DNA from: Anseranas semipalmata
Lineage: Eukaryota; Chordata; Aves; Anseriformes; Anseranatidae
NCBI GenBank assembly: GCA_013399115.1
Contig: VXAA01003984.1
Location: 481,294-545,293 of the forward strand
Length of the DNA: 64,000 bases
Reading direction: 5' to 3'
In this document: piece by piece, positions 23,383-36,900 of the stretch
Numbering within the stretch: the stretch's first letter is position 1
Layout of the letters: the number at the start of each line of letters is the position of its first letter
Program-made: the position numbers and the translations under genes
Notes under the pieces: model-generated
Databases searched by the model: none
Seen by the model: the letters and a program-made list of their open reading frames with translations, nothing else
What the model was told of the DNA's origin: nothing

Positions 23383-26300
23383 CACAAGGAGGGGCGCGGG
23401 TGCTGAACAACAGCCATGACCAGAAAAAATAATAATAAAAAAAATCACCATGCCAGGGAAGAAAATAAGATTGTGCCACCTTTGCATTCAGTGCTGTGTC
23501 CACAGTCCATCATTCCCCTATCTCCCCTTACAAGAAATAATAAGATGCCAAAGCCATATACCAAGCAGAATATTGGCATTTTAAAGCAGCAAGTGAGGAT
23601 TCTCGAAATTTTATGGCTATAGTGTGCCTTTGCTCCATTCATACACAACTTCCCCTGGTGTCAGTAAGAACTGCGTAACGTGTTAGAGTCAAATATGCCT
23701 TAAAATGGACACTTTCTTCCTTCTAAATGTCTGATGCTGTGATCAGGGAGCTGAGTGACTCATTAGGGGGAATCAGAGACATTTCAGATAATGGTAAAAA
23801 GCATTTCTACATCTCTTACTGTTTGGGGGTTAGGAGCTGGTTCTCCTCCCTTGGTCCTCCTTGGTATTTCTCTCCTGTCACTTTTATTTTACTCCTTCAT
23901 AGGCTGTAAATTGTAGAGCCTCCCTTTTCCTCCGTAGTCCTCATGGGAGTAATGTTTGGAGATTTCATTGGAGACCCCAAACCACAGAACCAGCAGAACC
24001 ATGTTTCACTATGGGAAACTCATTCTGTTTAGGAATGAACGAGCTTTTTTTCACTTCCCCCTCACTTGTAATGCCCTGGCACCTCTGTAGAGAGGAAAAC
24101 CCAAGATTTGCAGAGACAACAGAAAGAAAGGCACCCCATCAGAGTCACAGCTGGAATAGGTACTTTTCTCTTTTTCCACCTGAAGCAAAATTTTATATTT
24201 ATCTAATACTTGCAGGTATCTCTCAGTCCCAGCAGATTAGATGCTTTTAAGCACATGTAGTAGCCTCAATTTGTAGGCCAAACTCCAGAAATCCCACAAA
24301 ACATGTGCACTATAGCTGCCTAGCACATACTTTTGAGAGAATGCAGAAATACCATCTATATGAATTGTTGTATTTCAACCAGCTAATCTGTAATGTCTGG
24401 AAAACACTGGATGTACCAACTGTGCAGACACTTCCCAGAATGTAATACATTTTCTACATATACGTATACATGTCACTTTTGCCTGGAAACCCATGGATGT
24501 TTCCATTTGTAAGAGATCATGCAAAAAGGTGCTAACCATGTGAACTGCTGTTTTTCTAATAACTCAACAAAACAGCAGGCATAAGTGCCTGTGGTAGAAA
24601 AGAAATAAGGTTCCCAAACCTCATAGCTAGCTCCAGTGGACTGTGAGAGCTCATCAGTTTTCACTGATGAGACAGGACTACAACAAACTGGAGAGTTACT
24701 AAAAAAGCAATTGCCAAATCTGCAGGTTAGATGGAAAATGACCTCTCAAGGTTTCATTGTTCTGTGACCTTTCTTGGTGTCCACCAGAAGATGCTCACCA
24801 TTTTATATTTTTCTGGTTCTTCCATTCTTGACACCCCAATGACCACCTGGGTTTGATCTTAAGAACCATGTATCTGGAAAATCAAAGAATTGACTGACCT
24901 TCCTCATTCCACTTGCTGCACTTTCTCTAACCTCTTCTAGTATAGAACTCTGTTGTTCACAGGAAAGCGAGAACTCCTCAAGGCTTCTACCTCGCTGTAT
25001 TGGTTAAATAGGCCGGCATCCTTTCCTTAGAAAATAAAAGAAGAAAAAAAAATGTTAATAATAATGAAAGAAAAACTTAGTTCATGTTAACAGTAAAACA
25101 TTTCTCATTTCTTCTGACATGGAATAGTTAATATTTTATCCCAACCTTATACAGAACTGAAGTAATGGGAAAAATGCTTGAAGTTTTTTTTCCTCCCAGC
25201 TAATCTAGCTTTAGAAGAATAATTACTCAATTCAAAAAAATAAAAAATACTAAATTGAATAATTCTTCCCCAGATATTTTTTCCTTCCTATGATTATTTT
25301 TTAACTAGTCTAGATAATGATATTATTAGCTAATTAGTGATAAATGTCAGTAATTTTATTTTACTGAGACCATTTGAAGTCATGTGTACATTTAAGCAAA
25401 ATGCAGACTGACTGAAACCTAAGGTGGTATGAAATTCGCTTCTGCCCCAGAGACCCTGCACTGAGCCAATGCTGCACGTAGATCCACACACACACACAGA
25501 GACATGGGCCCAGCAGCTGGGTAGGCTCCCAAGGGAGAAATTTTCCTGTTTAGAACTGGTTTGTGATGGTTCTTGGCACATGGTGGACAATTTTAGAAGA
25601 ACTTTCATCTCAGTTTCTCCACTAGTCAAGGATTAGTTTGAGCAAGGAGCTTGATCTCTGAGTCAGCCAGGCATTGCTGGTCCTAGATGCTTCAAATGGA
25701 AAAGAAAGTGAGGCCGTGGCTCCTCTTCTCATCTGCCACTGGAGCTGGCCAGGCATGGCAGAAAGGTGTGCTTTGATGTAATGGCAGCTATTGCATCATA
25801 GTTTCTCCCCTGAAAACTGCCCCTGCCCCAACACCCAACAACAACCCAACCAACCAACAACAAACACCTGCTCTCCTGGCCATATTCCTCCAGGAATTCA
25901 GATGTATCTTCTTTGACTTACCTTCTACTCCAAAAAACCTCCCATACCTAACAACCCAAACCTAGCCCTCAATGTGTGGTTGAGCTGTTTCAGGGCTTTG
26001 TTTTGCTTTTTTGAGAAGGAAACATTTATCAAATCTCCTGGTGCCTACCCTGGACACAAGACAAACAAGCTTTTGTAGTTCCTAAAGTCTTTGTCTTAAG
26101 CAGTGCCTACCAAACACCTTATGCAGCGAAGCAAAACACTGGTTGTCCTCCAGTAAGTATTTTAGCTTTGTGTCCTGAGTGTTTCTGGAGTGAAAACACC
26201 AGTGGAAAAATAGCAACCTCTCCAGTACCACTGTACAGCACACAGGAATGCCAAACCCAGCAGGGGGGGTTAGGTCAGAGGCCTACAAGGTTCAGCTCCG

Positions 26301-26924
26301 TATGGTCTGGTCCTTGACAATGTCACTGTGCAGACACAGTCACCACTCAGCTCTTCCTGGGGGAGCTCAGCCATTCCTACCCCACTGTGTGCTCAGAGGC
26401 ACTCCCTCAGCAAGTACCATTGGGAAAAATCCATAATGCAGAATACTCAAGTAACCATTTATAACAGTTTTCCACCCTCTGTCTTCTCAGGTTCTTGTTT
26501 CTGTTACTGCTATTGCTTTAGCAGGAAATCTGTGCATATGCCAGCTTGAAAGACTGAGAAGAGACCTATCATGGATGGCTCCGGAGAGCCATATGCAACT
26601 TGAGAGAAACTGTCTCCCACCTTCAGCTCAAAGGGAGGAAACAGGGAATATATTAACCGTCAGTAACCTTTAACTACAGGGCTCTGCATTTCTAATCAAA
26701 GTAGCCTGTAACAAATTGGGGAGTATGTACGTATGTGTATAATGCCTATATTTTTTTGGTGCAAAACTAGACTATAATAAAATCAAATATTTATAGGAAA
26801 TAAATGAAGGGATATTTCCTGAGCAGCAATTTTTAAAGCTGTCACTAACTGTTGTAAATGCTTAGTACTTCCTTCCAGAAATAAATTGAACCATATTAAC
26901 GATGTATATCATGGTTTGAGTCAT
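23383..26924. other. Unique AT-rich DNA, no gene seen
   Basis: Open frames are short and chance-like. A short (CA)n run lies near 25,485-25,498. The piece near 24,727-24,770 has a faint resemblance to a CR1 3' end, too weak to call. Confidence 0.5.
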
Positions 26925-27098
26925 CAGCCTCTAAACCTCAGATTTTCCAGAAGCTGAGAGAATAAACCTGGGGAACAGCCACTGCATATTTGCCTGGCTG
27001 CTATTTTTTTCCTTAAGTATTTGTCTTTGACCACTGTCATCAACAGCATATTAGGCTAGATAGACCTTCGATCTGACCCTGCAAGGCAGATCTTATCA
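26925..27098 (+). mobile_element. Ancient CR1/L3-type LINE 3'-UTR fragment
   Basis: Contains the ordered phrases of the amniote CR1/L3 3' end. These are 'CCTCTAAACCTCAGATT..CCAGAAGCTGAGAG' (split for description), then 'CACTGTCATCAACAGCATATT', then GGCTAGATAGACC, TTCGATCTGACCCTGCAAGGCA and GATCTTATC. The last part corresponds to the well-known 'GGGCTAGATGGACC..TCTGACCCAGTATGGCAGTTCTTATG' ending. The orientation is plus. This is an old insertion, with the coding part gone. Confidence 0.85.
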
Positions 27099-27104
27099 CC
27101 CTGA

Positions 27105-27235
27105 ATTATTATTACTGACACTGACTTACAGTGCTCTTGCTTTTATTATTTTATTGTAAGTGCCATCCCCAGGCACTATGCAAACACAGAGCCACAGCTC
27201 TAGTGAATTTATACTCTCCGTGGAAGCAACAGGAA
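27105..27235. mobile_element. Probable ancient amniote SINE-like repeat fragment
   Basis: A TTATTATT-rich start is followed by GTGCCATCCCCAGGCACTATGCAAACACAGAG, split here only in description. The 'AGGCACTxTxCAAACACAGA' phrase is typical of a dispersed amniote repeat found across reptiles and birds. It directly follows the LINE 3' end, so it may be part of a composite. The exact family is unknown to me. Confidence 0.45.
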
Positions 27236-30102
27236 CACAGACAACATCAGTTAACATTTTCATTCCTTTGGTCATTTAATTGCTGCTGATGAAACACAGA
27301 GGCCTGCCTACTGCCTTTCAAGGGAGTTTTATCTTTATTTGTTAGCTGGGGTTCAGTAGGAGAAGGGAAGATGCAACGGGACCTACGGTGAGAGACATCG
27401 CTGAGGTTTCTGTAGAAGGCTCCAATTCACCCTGTCTAACTTCAGGTGCTCACCTGAGTCGCACAACTTAGGGGACACCTCATCCAACCCTTCCCTACAG
27501 GCAAGTGGAGACAGGACAGGAATAAACAAGTTCTCAGGCATAGTGGGAAGCACTTCTTTTCCTGATGGATTGTAAGGCAACTTAAGATGATTAGACTCCT
27601 AATTTGGATGCCTCAATTATTACTTAGTTGGATGAATGTGGGGGTCTTCAGCAGAGCAGAGTTTCCTATATGAATCTGTGGAATGGAAGCAACTAACCCA
27701 AAGAAATAATACAGAAATAATACAGAGTGGAACTACAATAACACAAGAATTAATCACACTTTTTACTCTATTAGAAGGAAAAAAAAAGCTTTTTGCTAAT
27801 ATACAAACAAAAATAACAAGTTTAGTAAAAAAGTATTATTTTGGTTTAGGCTTTTTTTTTTTTTTGTACCACTGATAAAAATATATATTTCGTTGATACT
27901 TTAAAACATTTTTTTTTTAACTATAGTAATGATAATAATGAAATAAAATATAGAATAGTTGTTGGGTTTTGCTTTCATGACAAATAGGCACTGACAAATC
28001 CATGCCACATTACCATCCTTGATTGCTCTGATGGAACTCATTTTCATCTCCTGTTCCTCTAATTACATGAAAATTGCATACTTTTTATGCATGACACATT
28101 TTCTGCAGCTTTAGAAAAAGGTTGTGAAGGGGAAAAAAAAACATTTATCAGTTTCTTTCCCCCACTCATAACGGCTATATATCATCTACCAAGCGATCAA
28201 TCCAGCTTTAAGTGCCAGTTTTCTGTGCTATTGTTGTAACCAGAAAAGGAAGTATATGAAAAAATATGTTTTTAGGTGTGTTTTTCCCCCTTTAGCTCTT
28301 AAGAATGGAGATTTAGAGTGGTCTTGTCACTGGTCTGTTATTCCCTTCCCAGGCCTACCTTCCGTAATTTCAAATTTCAAAGCACAGATGAATGAGACAA
28401 CGTTGGTCCGAATGGAAAAGACTAAGTTTGAACAATAGCACCTCTTAAGCTATTCCCCATCCCTCAGGTTTTGTTGAAGATTTATTTTAATAGTCAGATG
28501 AGAAGTAAAAATCACCATCATTGCAGCAGAGGCATTAAAAAGTACAGGGACAGTACTAATAAATTACAAGTACAAGGATAAATTAGATGCCACATACCTG
28601 GTTTTTAGTTATTTGTTTGCCTTCATGATGGGGAATGGCGTGGTGGAGGGGAAATAAAAGTTGATGTCGTTAGTCTGTATTTAACTGTAATGGGCTTGCA
28701 CCAGGTGGGTGCATTTTCATCTTTCTAGGGTAACAACAAATGATTTAGGTATTTTTCTCCTGACAATAGCTCTGATGATGAAATGTGCTCAGCATGTGAA
28801 GACCTCTATCCAGATGGCCAACACAAGCCCCAGCCACTTTTAAGCCCTGTAAGAAGGCTTGTTGAAAATCCTTGCAGAACTTCAGCAGTGATCAGCCCTT
28901 GAGCTCTGAATACAAATATGTTTCAGGGCGTTGTTGTTGTTTTGGGTTTTATTTCTAAGGTACTCATTACTCATGTTAATTCTTTTATATCAAAAATTTG
29001 TATCAGCAGGGAAAATTTATACAATTAAATTAATCACAGTGCTCAAGTCCCTTTCTAAAACAGAGGCTAACTGGGACCTTAGATATCCCAAATATAATCA
29101 GTTTAGTCACAGTTTATAACAGAGAATTTCACTAGAATAAATGGGATAAATAGATATGGGTACTGGAAAGCAAGTATTGAAACTCCTGTTTTCCTTCCCC
29201 CTGGTTGATTCATATCTTAAGTCAACATCAGAAACAAAATCTTTCCAGCCAGAGTGAAATAAAGCTGTGTGATCTGTCTTGATACCCATGCTGGCAGACA
29301 GTGCAAGCACGTGGACTCATCCTGGTATGTCTAGTAACTGCCCAGCAATAGCACATAGAAAAGACTCTTTTGTGTTGGGGAATGCCTCGCTCAGAAAACA
29401 CGCTCTCCTTGTTCAAGCTCGGCATTCAAGTGTGTGCAAGTCTTTTAAACTTCAGAAATAAAACTCAGTTCTGTAGATTTTTTAAGAGTTAAAATGAAAG
29501 GACGATCTTGATGAGAAGAGCACAGAAATATAAGCTTCCTGCAGCTTTCACAATACAATAGTAAGTCAGAAAATGGAGCTGGCAAGGCACATCCTTGAAG
29601 AGAGAGTGCCATGCCATGATCTCATTCTGGTCTGATCTACATGCAGTTTATTTCCAACATAAAGCATTCACAAATAAATAAAGAACCAATCTGTCCCTCT
29701 TAAATATCCGTTCACATTACGGTGAGACTTCTTTCCCCTTTTCCTCGGGTTTGTTTATTACACCCACTGGTTACATCATCTATTAAATTAACCCGCAATC
29801 TAGTTCTTAAAAACCTGTGTAACCTTGAGTAAAGTTATCACAGATGATAAAGGCATCACAGACAACTAATCCAACTTCACTTCAATCCCTGCAATGCTTT
29901 TATCTTTGTAATTTGTTCTGGTGCTGGGGCTGAATAAAAAAGGAGCTTTACTAATCACCTGAGAAAAGTTATGCATATTGTGTCTGTGCAAAACTGGGGA
30001 CCAAGTTTTACATACTCTTCAGAAGAAGTACTGTCTCTAGCCACAGATGAAAATTTCACCGAACTTGATAGAAATATTGTACATATTTTACTGGAGCCAA
30101 GA
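27236..30102. other. Unique AT-rich DNA, no gene seen
   Basis: Open frames are short and on both strands. The stretch 29,700-29,985 lacks simple repeats and carries many TAAT, ATCA and TTATC words, resembling a conserved non-coding element (untested). Confidence 0.5.
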
Positions 30103-30145
30103 TTTAATTCTGTGGCTTAATAATTTAATTTTGTGGCTTACATAA
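30103..30145 (+). repeat. Imperfect tandem duplication, 2 x about 21 bp
   Basis: TTTAATTCTGTGGCTTA and then TTTAATTTTGTGGCTTA in direct succession: two nearly identical units, the second starting at 30,124. Confidence 0.75.
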
Positions 30146-30970
30146 TGCTTAGTTCACTGGGGCCCCTACACACTAGTAAAATATTACCAATTAATAGTAA
30201 TGAATTTGTTTATTTTCTTCTGCTGACTCTATGAAATGGAGCCTTTAAATAATTAACCTCCACTGTGTTTTTAGAAAGGTCTATATTTTCTATGTGCTTT
30301 TAATAATGACAGTAAGAGAATTAACTATAAATTAATACATTTCAGCATGACAATAACAATGAAATTTATTTAATTTTATGAAAAAAAAAAATCATGCTTT
30401 TTACCTGTATTTTCTCATTATTAAAGCCCTCGATATTGAAGCACAGGCTTTCTAGGTTTGTAATGACAATTGTTCGGATAGCAGTGCAAAATTTCATTTG
30501 AGGAATATTTTAATGAAAAAGCCCATTCTGAAGTTCTTATTGGGTTCTCAGTCCTTTTTACAACAGGATATCTAGGTGACCACTAGACATTTCCAAAAAT
30601 GTTCAGTGATCCCAAAGTTTCATGAGTTAGATATAAATGCATGCCTGGTTGAAAATTCACACCCAAAAATGGCTGACAAAAGAGGTTCCACTTACTAATC
30701 TCTGGGGGGAAAAAAAAAAAAAAAAAAGACTAAGTTTTTCAATGAAAACTTTGTGGATGAAGCTTGCAACAGTAAAATGCTGTGATTTCCAGTGAAATAG
30801 AAGCAATGTTATTTCTGTTCCCAGCACTCATAATGATTTCTTTGACCACTGATGAGTTCCTTTATGATCTCCACGTATAAAGCAAATGCCACATCCCCCT
30901 GCCCTGAGAATGTCCATACTGTGTTGTGAACTTGTCTAATCCAGCAATATTCTTTGGGGTTATGCCATTT

Positions 30971-30991
30971 TTGTTGTTGTTGTTGTTGTTT
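30971..30991 (+). repeat. (TTG)n microsatellite
   Basis: About seven TTG units followed by a T-rich run. Confidence 0.9.
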
Positions 30992-31414
30992 GTTTTTTCC
31001 CTTTTATTTTTGAGTGAGGAAAGGGGATTTTGTAGTTCCTTTCATGCTGAACAAAATGCAAAGCCTGATGAGCTGAGTTAGTTACATATAATTTGACAAA
31101 GTTGAAGGAAAATATACAATTGTGCAATTAAAGAGACTTAGCAAGATATTTGTAGGGGGTATAATTAGGAATGATGGGATGAAATCAAGGAAACAAAAAT
31201 GTGTTGAAATATTACAGCATGCACCTTATTGTGAGATCTGTTAGATTATGGTAGTATTTATTGCTGGAATGGATAAACCTCTGGGTCTGCTGAGCGATGA
31301 ATAATGAGGTCTGTGCTTAGCCTGAACACTGGGCATGAACAATATGACCTGAGAGTGCTTTTCTGATTCTCCATCTGTACAGTCCCTGTGGCAAGCAATG
31401 AGGTCCTGCAAGGG

Positions 31415-31446
31415 ATATATATATATATATATGTATGTATATATAA
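31415..31446 (+). repeat. (AT)n microsatellite
   Basis: About nine AT units, then GTAT units and more AT. Confidence 0.9.
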
Positions 31447-33617
31447 ACTATGGTTTATGTTTTAAAAGGTTTAGGGATCTGCAGAGGCATAGCCAATACA
31501 CAAGAAAACTGAATTAATTACTGAAACATAACCTGAAATAGAAACCTACTTCACCTCTGACACATAGTGAGTATCCAGTGACTGGATGACTAGAAGTCAT
31601 ACAACTTGATCAGAAGATCCAAGATCTCCTGCACCTCCCCTTCACAGAAAGGAGTAAAGACTGTTCCCTCACCTCTGTATAATTCTGAAACATTGCTTTT
31701 TCACTCAACTTTCCATAATAATTGATAAATTACTTATTTATCAAAAAGTCAATATTTGACATTTATAAAAAATTACTAACAGTTCTAGTGAAAAATGAAA
31801 TTATATACCTTCTGCTGAGGAAACTGAATAGAAAGATAACTCAAAAGATATCACTGAAGATGATAGTTTTATTCTCCATCATCATCATTATAATATTCAA
31901 GATAATAAAATAATAAAAATATCAATTGTTTTTTCATTGTGTTTTACAGTAGTATGGAATTAGAGGAGCCTTAGATGATCTTTTTAGAGATGTAAAATGT
32001 TATTTCAAGCTTAGATTTTAAAACTAAGCATGCAGGGAAAACTTGTCTTCAAACTAGATCTCAGCTTTGGTATAGGATCAGATCCCTGCTGAGACAGGGT
32101 CAGCATAAATTATGAGCAATGAGGAGCGAGGTATAGGATGCTATATCCCAGAGAATGGGCTATGACTTTTTGTAGTACAGCCCTGCCCAAGTAGAACCGT
32201 TCAGTACAGTTGTTTGTGTACACTTTGTATAGAGAATCAGTGAACAGCTCTTCCAGAAGTGTTTGAGATGCGACAGCAACAGCAGAAGAATGTGCATTTC
32301 AGGGTTCGTACCAGTCCTGGCATTCACTGAGGAGAACAGCAGACAAAGGCATAGCAAGCCTTGCGAGATCACCCTTTAAGAGAAATTAAAGACTAAGGGA
32401 AACTTTTATAATTCTGGGAGCATAAGTCAAATACTCATATTAAAAATTAACCATTTAACTCAAGAGGCTCAAAATCTGTTTCTCCCTCACTGTCTGAGAT
32501 GCTGGAACTTTTCTGTCACGCTGTTTTATTAACAATGAGTGAGGTGGAAAGCAGGCTCAAGTGCAGGTAAGACATCTGTATTATTCATGCTGAGAACACA
32601 GTTTCTCATCATCAGGATATATTTTCTTCTTATTATTACTATTGCAGCCTTCCTCTGTGTGTTTTCCTGAAACTCTGAAGTGACACCAAAGTGGGGTACT
32701 GAAGTATTTTTCCCAGTTCCAGGCATTTGACTACACCCAGCGTCACAGAAGATAAGGCCATGAGCAGGTAATTATTGCCTACTTTGTTTAAAAAAAAAAA
32801 AAAAACACCTTCATTATGGTTTGGGGTGCCTTTATTATAGAAACATATTTAAAAAAAATGGAGATGCCATTACTTTAAATTCAGCTCTGAGTATCCTCTT
32901 GCTTGGGAAAGTCAGTGAAATAAATGAAATAGTCCAAGAGCCGATCCCTACCTGCAGATTAATAGACAATCAAGACATCGGCAGACTCTAAGCTACTCTC
33001 CAAAAGTTTTTACTGTTTTTGCCTCACTTAAAATATTCTGCTCTTACTCTAGCACATGCGGTGCCATCAAATTAAAATGACTCATTATTCATTTGTCTTT
33101 GCTTATCATAAGAACCTACCATGGTTTGTTTCGGGGCAGCTTTAGACTGAGGTGACTGTATATTAAAAAGCTAACAGTATGAAAAGAAAGTATTACTCAA
33201 TTTGCAGGTATATGAACGAATGAGAATTGATGTCTGAGCCCTAACAGAGCTCACCAGCCCTGAAGTGAAGTCACTTGTTCTGAAGGCCCATATGGCTGAA
33301 AGACTATTTAAGGTATTATTTATTTTTTGTTATATATTTTATGCTTACAGCATTGGCAGTAAATAAACACACTGAAGAAGAAAACACTACTTAACGAGGA
33401 GTAGATGAGATTGAATGTGACTGTTCCAGACCTGTACAAGAGGCACTGGCCCATTAAATGAATGTGTAGAGCTACTTCTTAATGTGTTAGCCAAGTAATC
33501 AATTTCTGAAAATACCAAATAATTTAAAAATAGCCCTGTCTGACCTGAACCAGTACTGGCATCAGACCAGGCATTTCTCAGGTACCTACTTCTTCCCTTA
33601 ATCAATCAGTTCTGACA

Positions 33618-33682
33618 TTTTTCCTTTTTCCTTTCTTACTTTTATTCCTTTCTCTCCCTCTCTCTCTCTCTCAACCTCTTTT
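33618..33682 (+). repeat. Polypyrimidine tract with (CT)n
   Basis: Nearly all T and C over about 65 bases, with a core of about eight CT units at 33,655-33,672. Confidence 0.8.
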
Positions 33683-33799
33683 TGTAGAATTAAGTAGCCG
33701 GCCAACCTCCGTAGATAAAATTCTTGAGCTTGTTTTAATATTCCATTAGCTTCGTAGCCCATTAACATGTTGGAGTGGTTGTAAAGGGAGAATCAATAC

Positions 33800-33985
33800 A
33801 GCAGATACAGCACAACTCTGGAAACTAGGACCCTGGGGGTTCTGCTCACGGTGTTGGTATTGCTTGCTCTACAACCTTGAGACAGCCACTTAACCTCTTG
33901 GTGCCTGAGTTAATTCAGCTGTGAGAGAATGTAGGAACATTTGCATACTGCACAAAGGTCTTGAGAAACGTAATTTGTAAACCTT
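33800..33985 (+). mobile_element. MIR SINE
   Basis: Follows MIR in order. It has GGAAACTAGGACCCTGGGGG ('gag..ctgggttct'), then CTCTACAACCTTGAGACAG, CCACTTAACCTCTTGGTGCC, TGAGTTAATTCAGCTGTGAGA and a 3' part ending in AAAGGTCTTGAGAAACG. The CORE segment (CTTGxxxAGxCACTTAACCTCTxxGTGCCTxAGTT) is clear. The orientation is plus. MIRs are tRNA-derived SINEs mobilised by L2 before the mammal-bird split, and few remain recognisable in birds. Confidence 0.85.
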
Positions 33986-36900
33986 AGGCAATGCACATCC
34001 ATTCATGCCTGGTCAGATTCATAATTCCCTTACGAAAGTCAAGTAAAAATCTGAGGTCACTTGAGAAAATATTGCTTTTAATATTTGTTATCTGCTTTGA
34101 GATCTTTGAATAAAACAGGTTTTGTGAGGGCCAAGTGTTGAATCCACAGAAGAAAGACTGAGATCTTCTTCTTCTGTTATAAAGGGGCCCTGACTGAATT
34201 AGAAAAAAGAGTGATGGAAAAAATAGATATCTTTTTTGGCTTATGTTTGTTTACGTGATAGAATTCATAGTTGCTGGCAGTTCCTAAAACAAGATTTTAA
34301 TCAGCTACAGAATGCAACTATATGCATATATACACTCATGACAAATATCCCTTGTTATCCTAAGTAACAGTAATAAAAATCTGGAAGGGATGTAGAGACA
34401 TATACTCAGGGAGTAAGCTAGCCTCTAACATCAGTGATCACAATATAAGAAAGGGACCACGTGGAGAAATGTTCCACCAAAGAAAAATATCAGTTTGGTG
34501 GGATTATGGGCCTTATCCAATATAATAGTTACTGTGTTATTAGCACATGCTAATCTATGCTTATATTGAAAACACAAATAAGCCCCACCACGTTCAACCT
34601 GAACTGTCAGCAGAAGTGTGTTCTGGAAGGGATTTCCTTCCATGGTTTCTTTACAGGTCTGTGTATCTCATTAGAGCTTCTTCATTGTTTTGTCTGGGGC
34701 AGTCCACATGGGATCAGGAAATATCCACCAACAATTGTGTATACATCCATAATCTTTAAGCATTTTCTCATTGGTTGTTTAAATATGCAATCCTGGTTCA
34801 GCAGACTTCTGAGAAAATGAGTAAGGCAAGTAACAACTCTTTTCACAATTCCCCTCTCTATGAGAAAAAGCAATTCACTTCTTCAGTTCAAAAGTGCTAA
34901 AAAGGTTGAAGTCAAAGGACTCTGAGATTTTTCTCTGAGAAAGACTCAAAGGATCTCATTTGGAGAAAGATGACAGCTAAGAAACTGAGACCTAAGAGAA
35001 CTTTTATTGAGGGGTATATATATAAAATCATGCTATTTCAAGTCTCAAGATTGTAATTAAGCCCAGACTCTCCGATTCCAAAACTGCCTACCTCTTGCTT
35101 TCTCTTCTAGCTAGACAACAACTGCCACGAACCTGATAGTTTGCATCTGGCAGAAAAGCGTAAGCATGTGACAAAGGCCAGTTAAAATATGAGCTCCTTC
35201 TGCACAAATGCTGAAGCCTCAACTGCGTGAAACCACACGAAGAGGGAACGCTGGGCCCGCACGCAGGCACTGCTGACAAAGACCTGATGGATGTACAGCC
35301 AAAGAGGTTGCACATGGACCAGGAGACCAGTTGAATGAGGAATTGTGACTAACAGCTATTCACTGGTTTATGGTTGCCAGCTCTTTCTCTGTTAGGTCAG
35401 ATTAGCTGTGTTTGATATGAATGACTTTTACTGAGAGAATAAACACTTTTTGTTTTTTTTACTTTTCTAGCAATTTCTTTCGGTGTCTGTTTAGGGCTGT
35501 CCGATACTTCCATCTCCAAGGGGGCTGAGAGCTTGTGCTCTGCCATATCCATTATTTTTCACTTTGTTGGTTGCTAAGCAGTCCCTTGTTGCTAAGTAGG
35601 GTATGAGCACTTAATTTACTACATTCTTTTTTCTCGTACCAGATTTTAGAAATTGCAGATCCTGTTTAATCAATGTGTAAATGCATGCTTTTGATGTATT
35701 TTTCCTAAGAGCAATATTTTGATCATTCTTAATGATACTTAATGAAGTCACCGCATGATTTCTGATTGTACCTAATTGAAGCTTGTGACTTGCATTTCAA
35801 TGCTATCATCTTACAGTTTTATGCCTATCAGATGAAACTTTACAAGGACCCAAATAAATTAGGAAATATACGAAATTGATGCATTTCTTGGAACAAAGTT
35901 GCTTGGAAATACATATATAATTTTTCAAATTAATTGTAAGGTAAAAGGTATCTCTTACATGGTACAAACCTGAGGTAGAAGAGGCACAACAAATTGAGAT
36001 GATGAGAAGGATAGTTTATTATTGTGTAGTGACTGTTTACAAGAAATGAACTAAAGTTCCTTAGCCTGAAGCCAGTTCCTTAAGATTGGATATCCACATA
36101 AAGCCATCAAAACATTTAAATAATAATTATTTTTCATGAATATCTCCTTTTTTAATGCTGGCAATAGGTTGGCATTGTACAGATGCAAACATCAAGACAG
36201 ATCCTACCCAAAACCACTTGTAAAGTAAAATACAGATTCTGCATGTATTTACTCTTAAAAAGCAGTCACATAACCTGGGTAAAGTCACCAGATCTGTTCA
36301 GCTGATAAGATCTTGGGGATCTTCCTCATTTGGGGAGTTGGGTGTCCACTTTTGCACCAGTATGAAGGCAAACAGGACACTGTTGGTCTAACAGGGAAAA
36401 TGAAAATCATGTAAAAATACATTATAAAAATTCAAAGTCTGGTATTTATGAGCTAAGCAACGTTCTGGAAACATTGTCCCCCAGAAGAGGAGGAGAAAGG
36501 CCAATAAAAGGAGGTTGGGGAATGCACCAGTGTGTTGTTCCATTTCCAAATGTTCCAGTTACACAACTAATTGTCACTCTTAAGAAAATTCTTTTAAATT
36601 TTACATGGTATTACTGTGAACTCCTCTGATTTGTACTGTATCTGGGAGATCCCATGTGAGATATTCATACTTTGCTATCTCTATATAAGCTACAAATGTT
36701 GGCTTTACATTCGGATGCCTTCATCTTTATCAAAGGGTCAGTGGAAGAACTCCTTTTCCTTATACCTCTGTCATCACTTTACCTACGTCTATTCATATTA
36801 TTGTTAGTTGTTCCTTTCACTTTTTTGTGTGTTGTTTTTTTTTTTCCTCTTGTAGAGTCAAGTATGAGAGTTACTTAATTAAAAAGGTGGGTTACCTGAA

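Larger units (their letters stand above)
30146..33617. other. Unique very AT-rich DNA with microsatellites, no gene
   Basis: An A run lies at about 30,710-30,727. The stretch 32,995-33,200 looks like a candidate conserved non-coding element, with TTAAAATG, ACTCATTATTCATT and CATGGTTTG words. The open frames seen are short and unconvincing. Confidence 0.5.

Noticed and set aside
24727..24770. Possible CR1 3' end (GATGGAAAATGACCTCTCAA then TTGTTCTGTGA)
   Set aside because: Only a faint match over about 40 bases with no octamer repeat; could be chance.
35570..35596. Two GTTGCTAAG words as an RFX X-box
   Set aside because: They are direct, not inverted, half-sites and the spacing does not fit the X-box.
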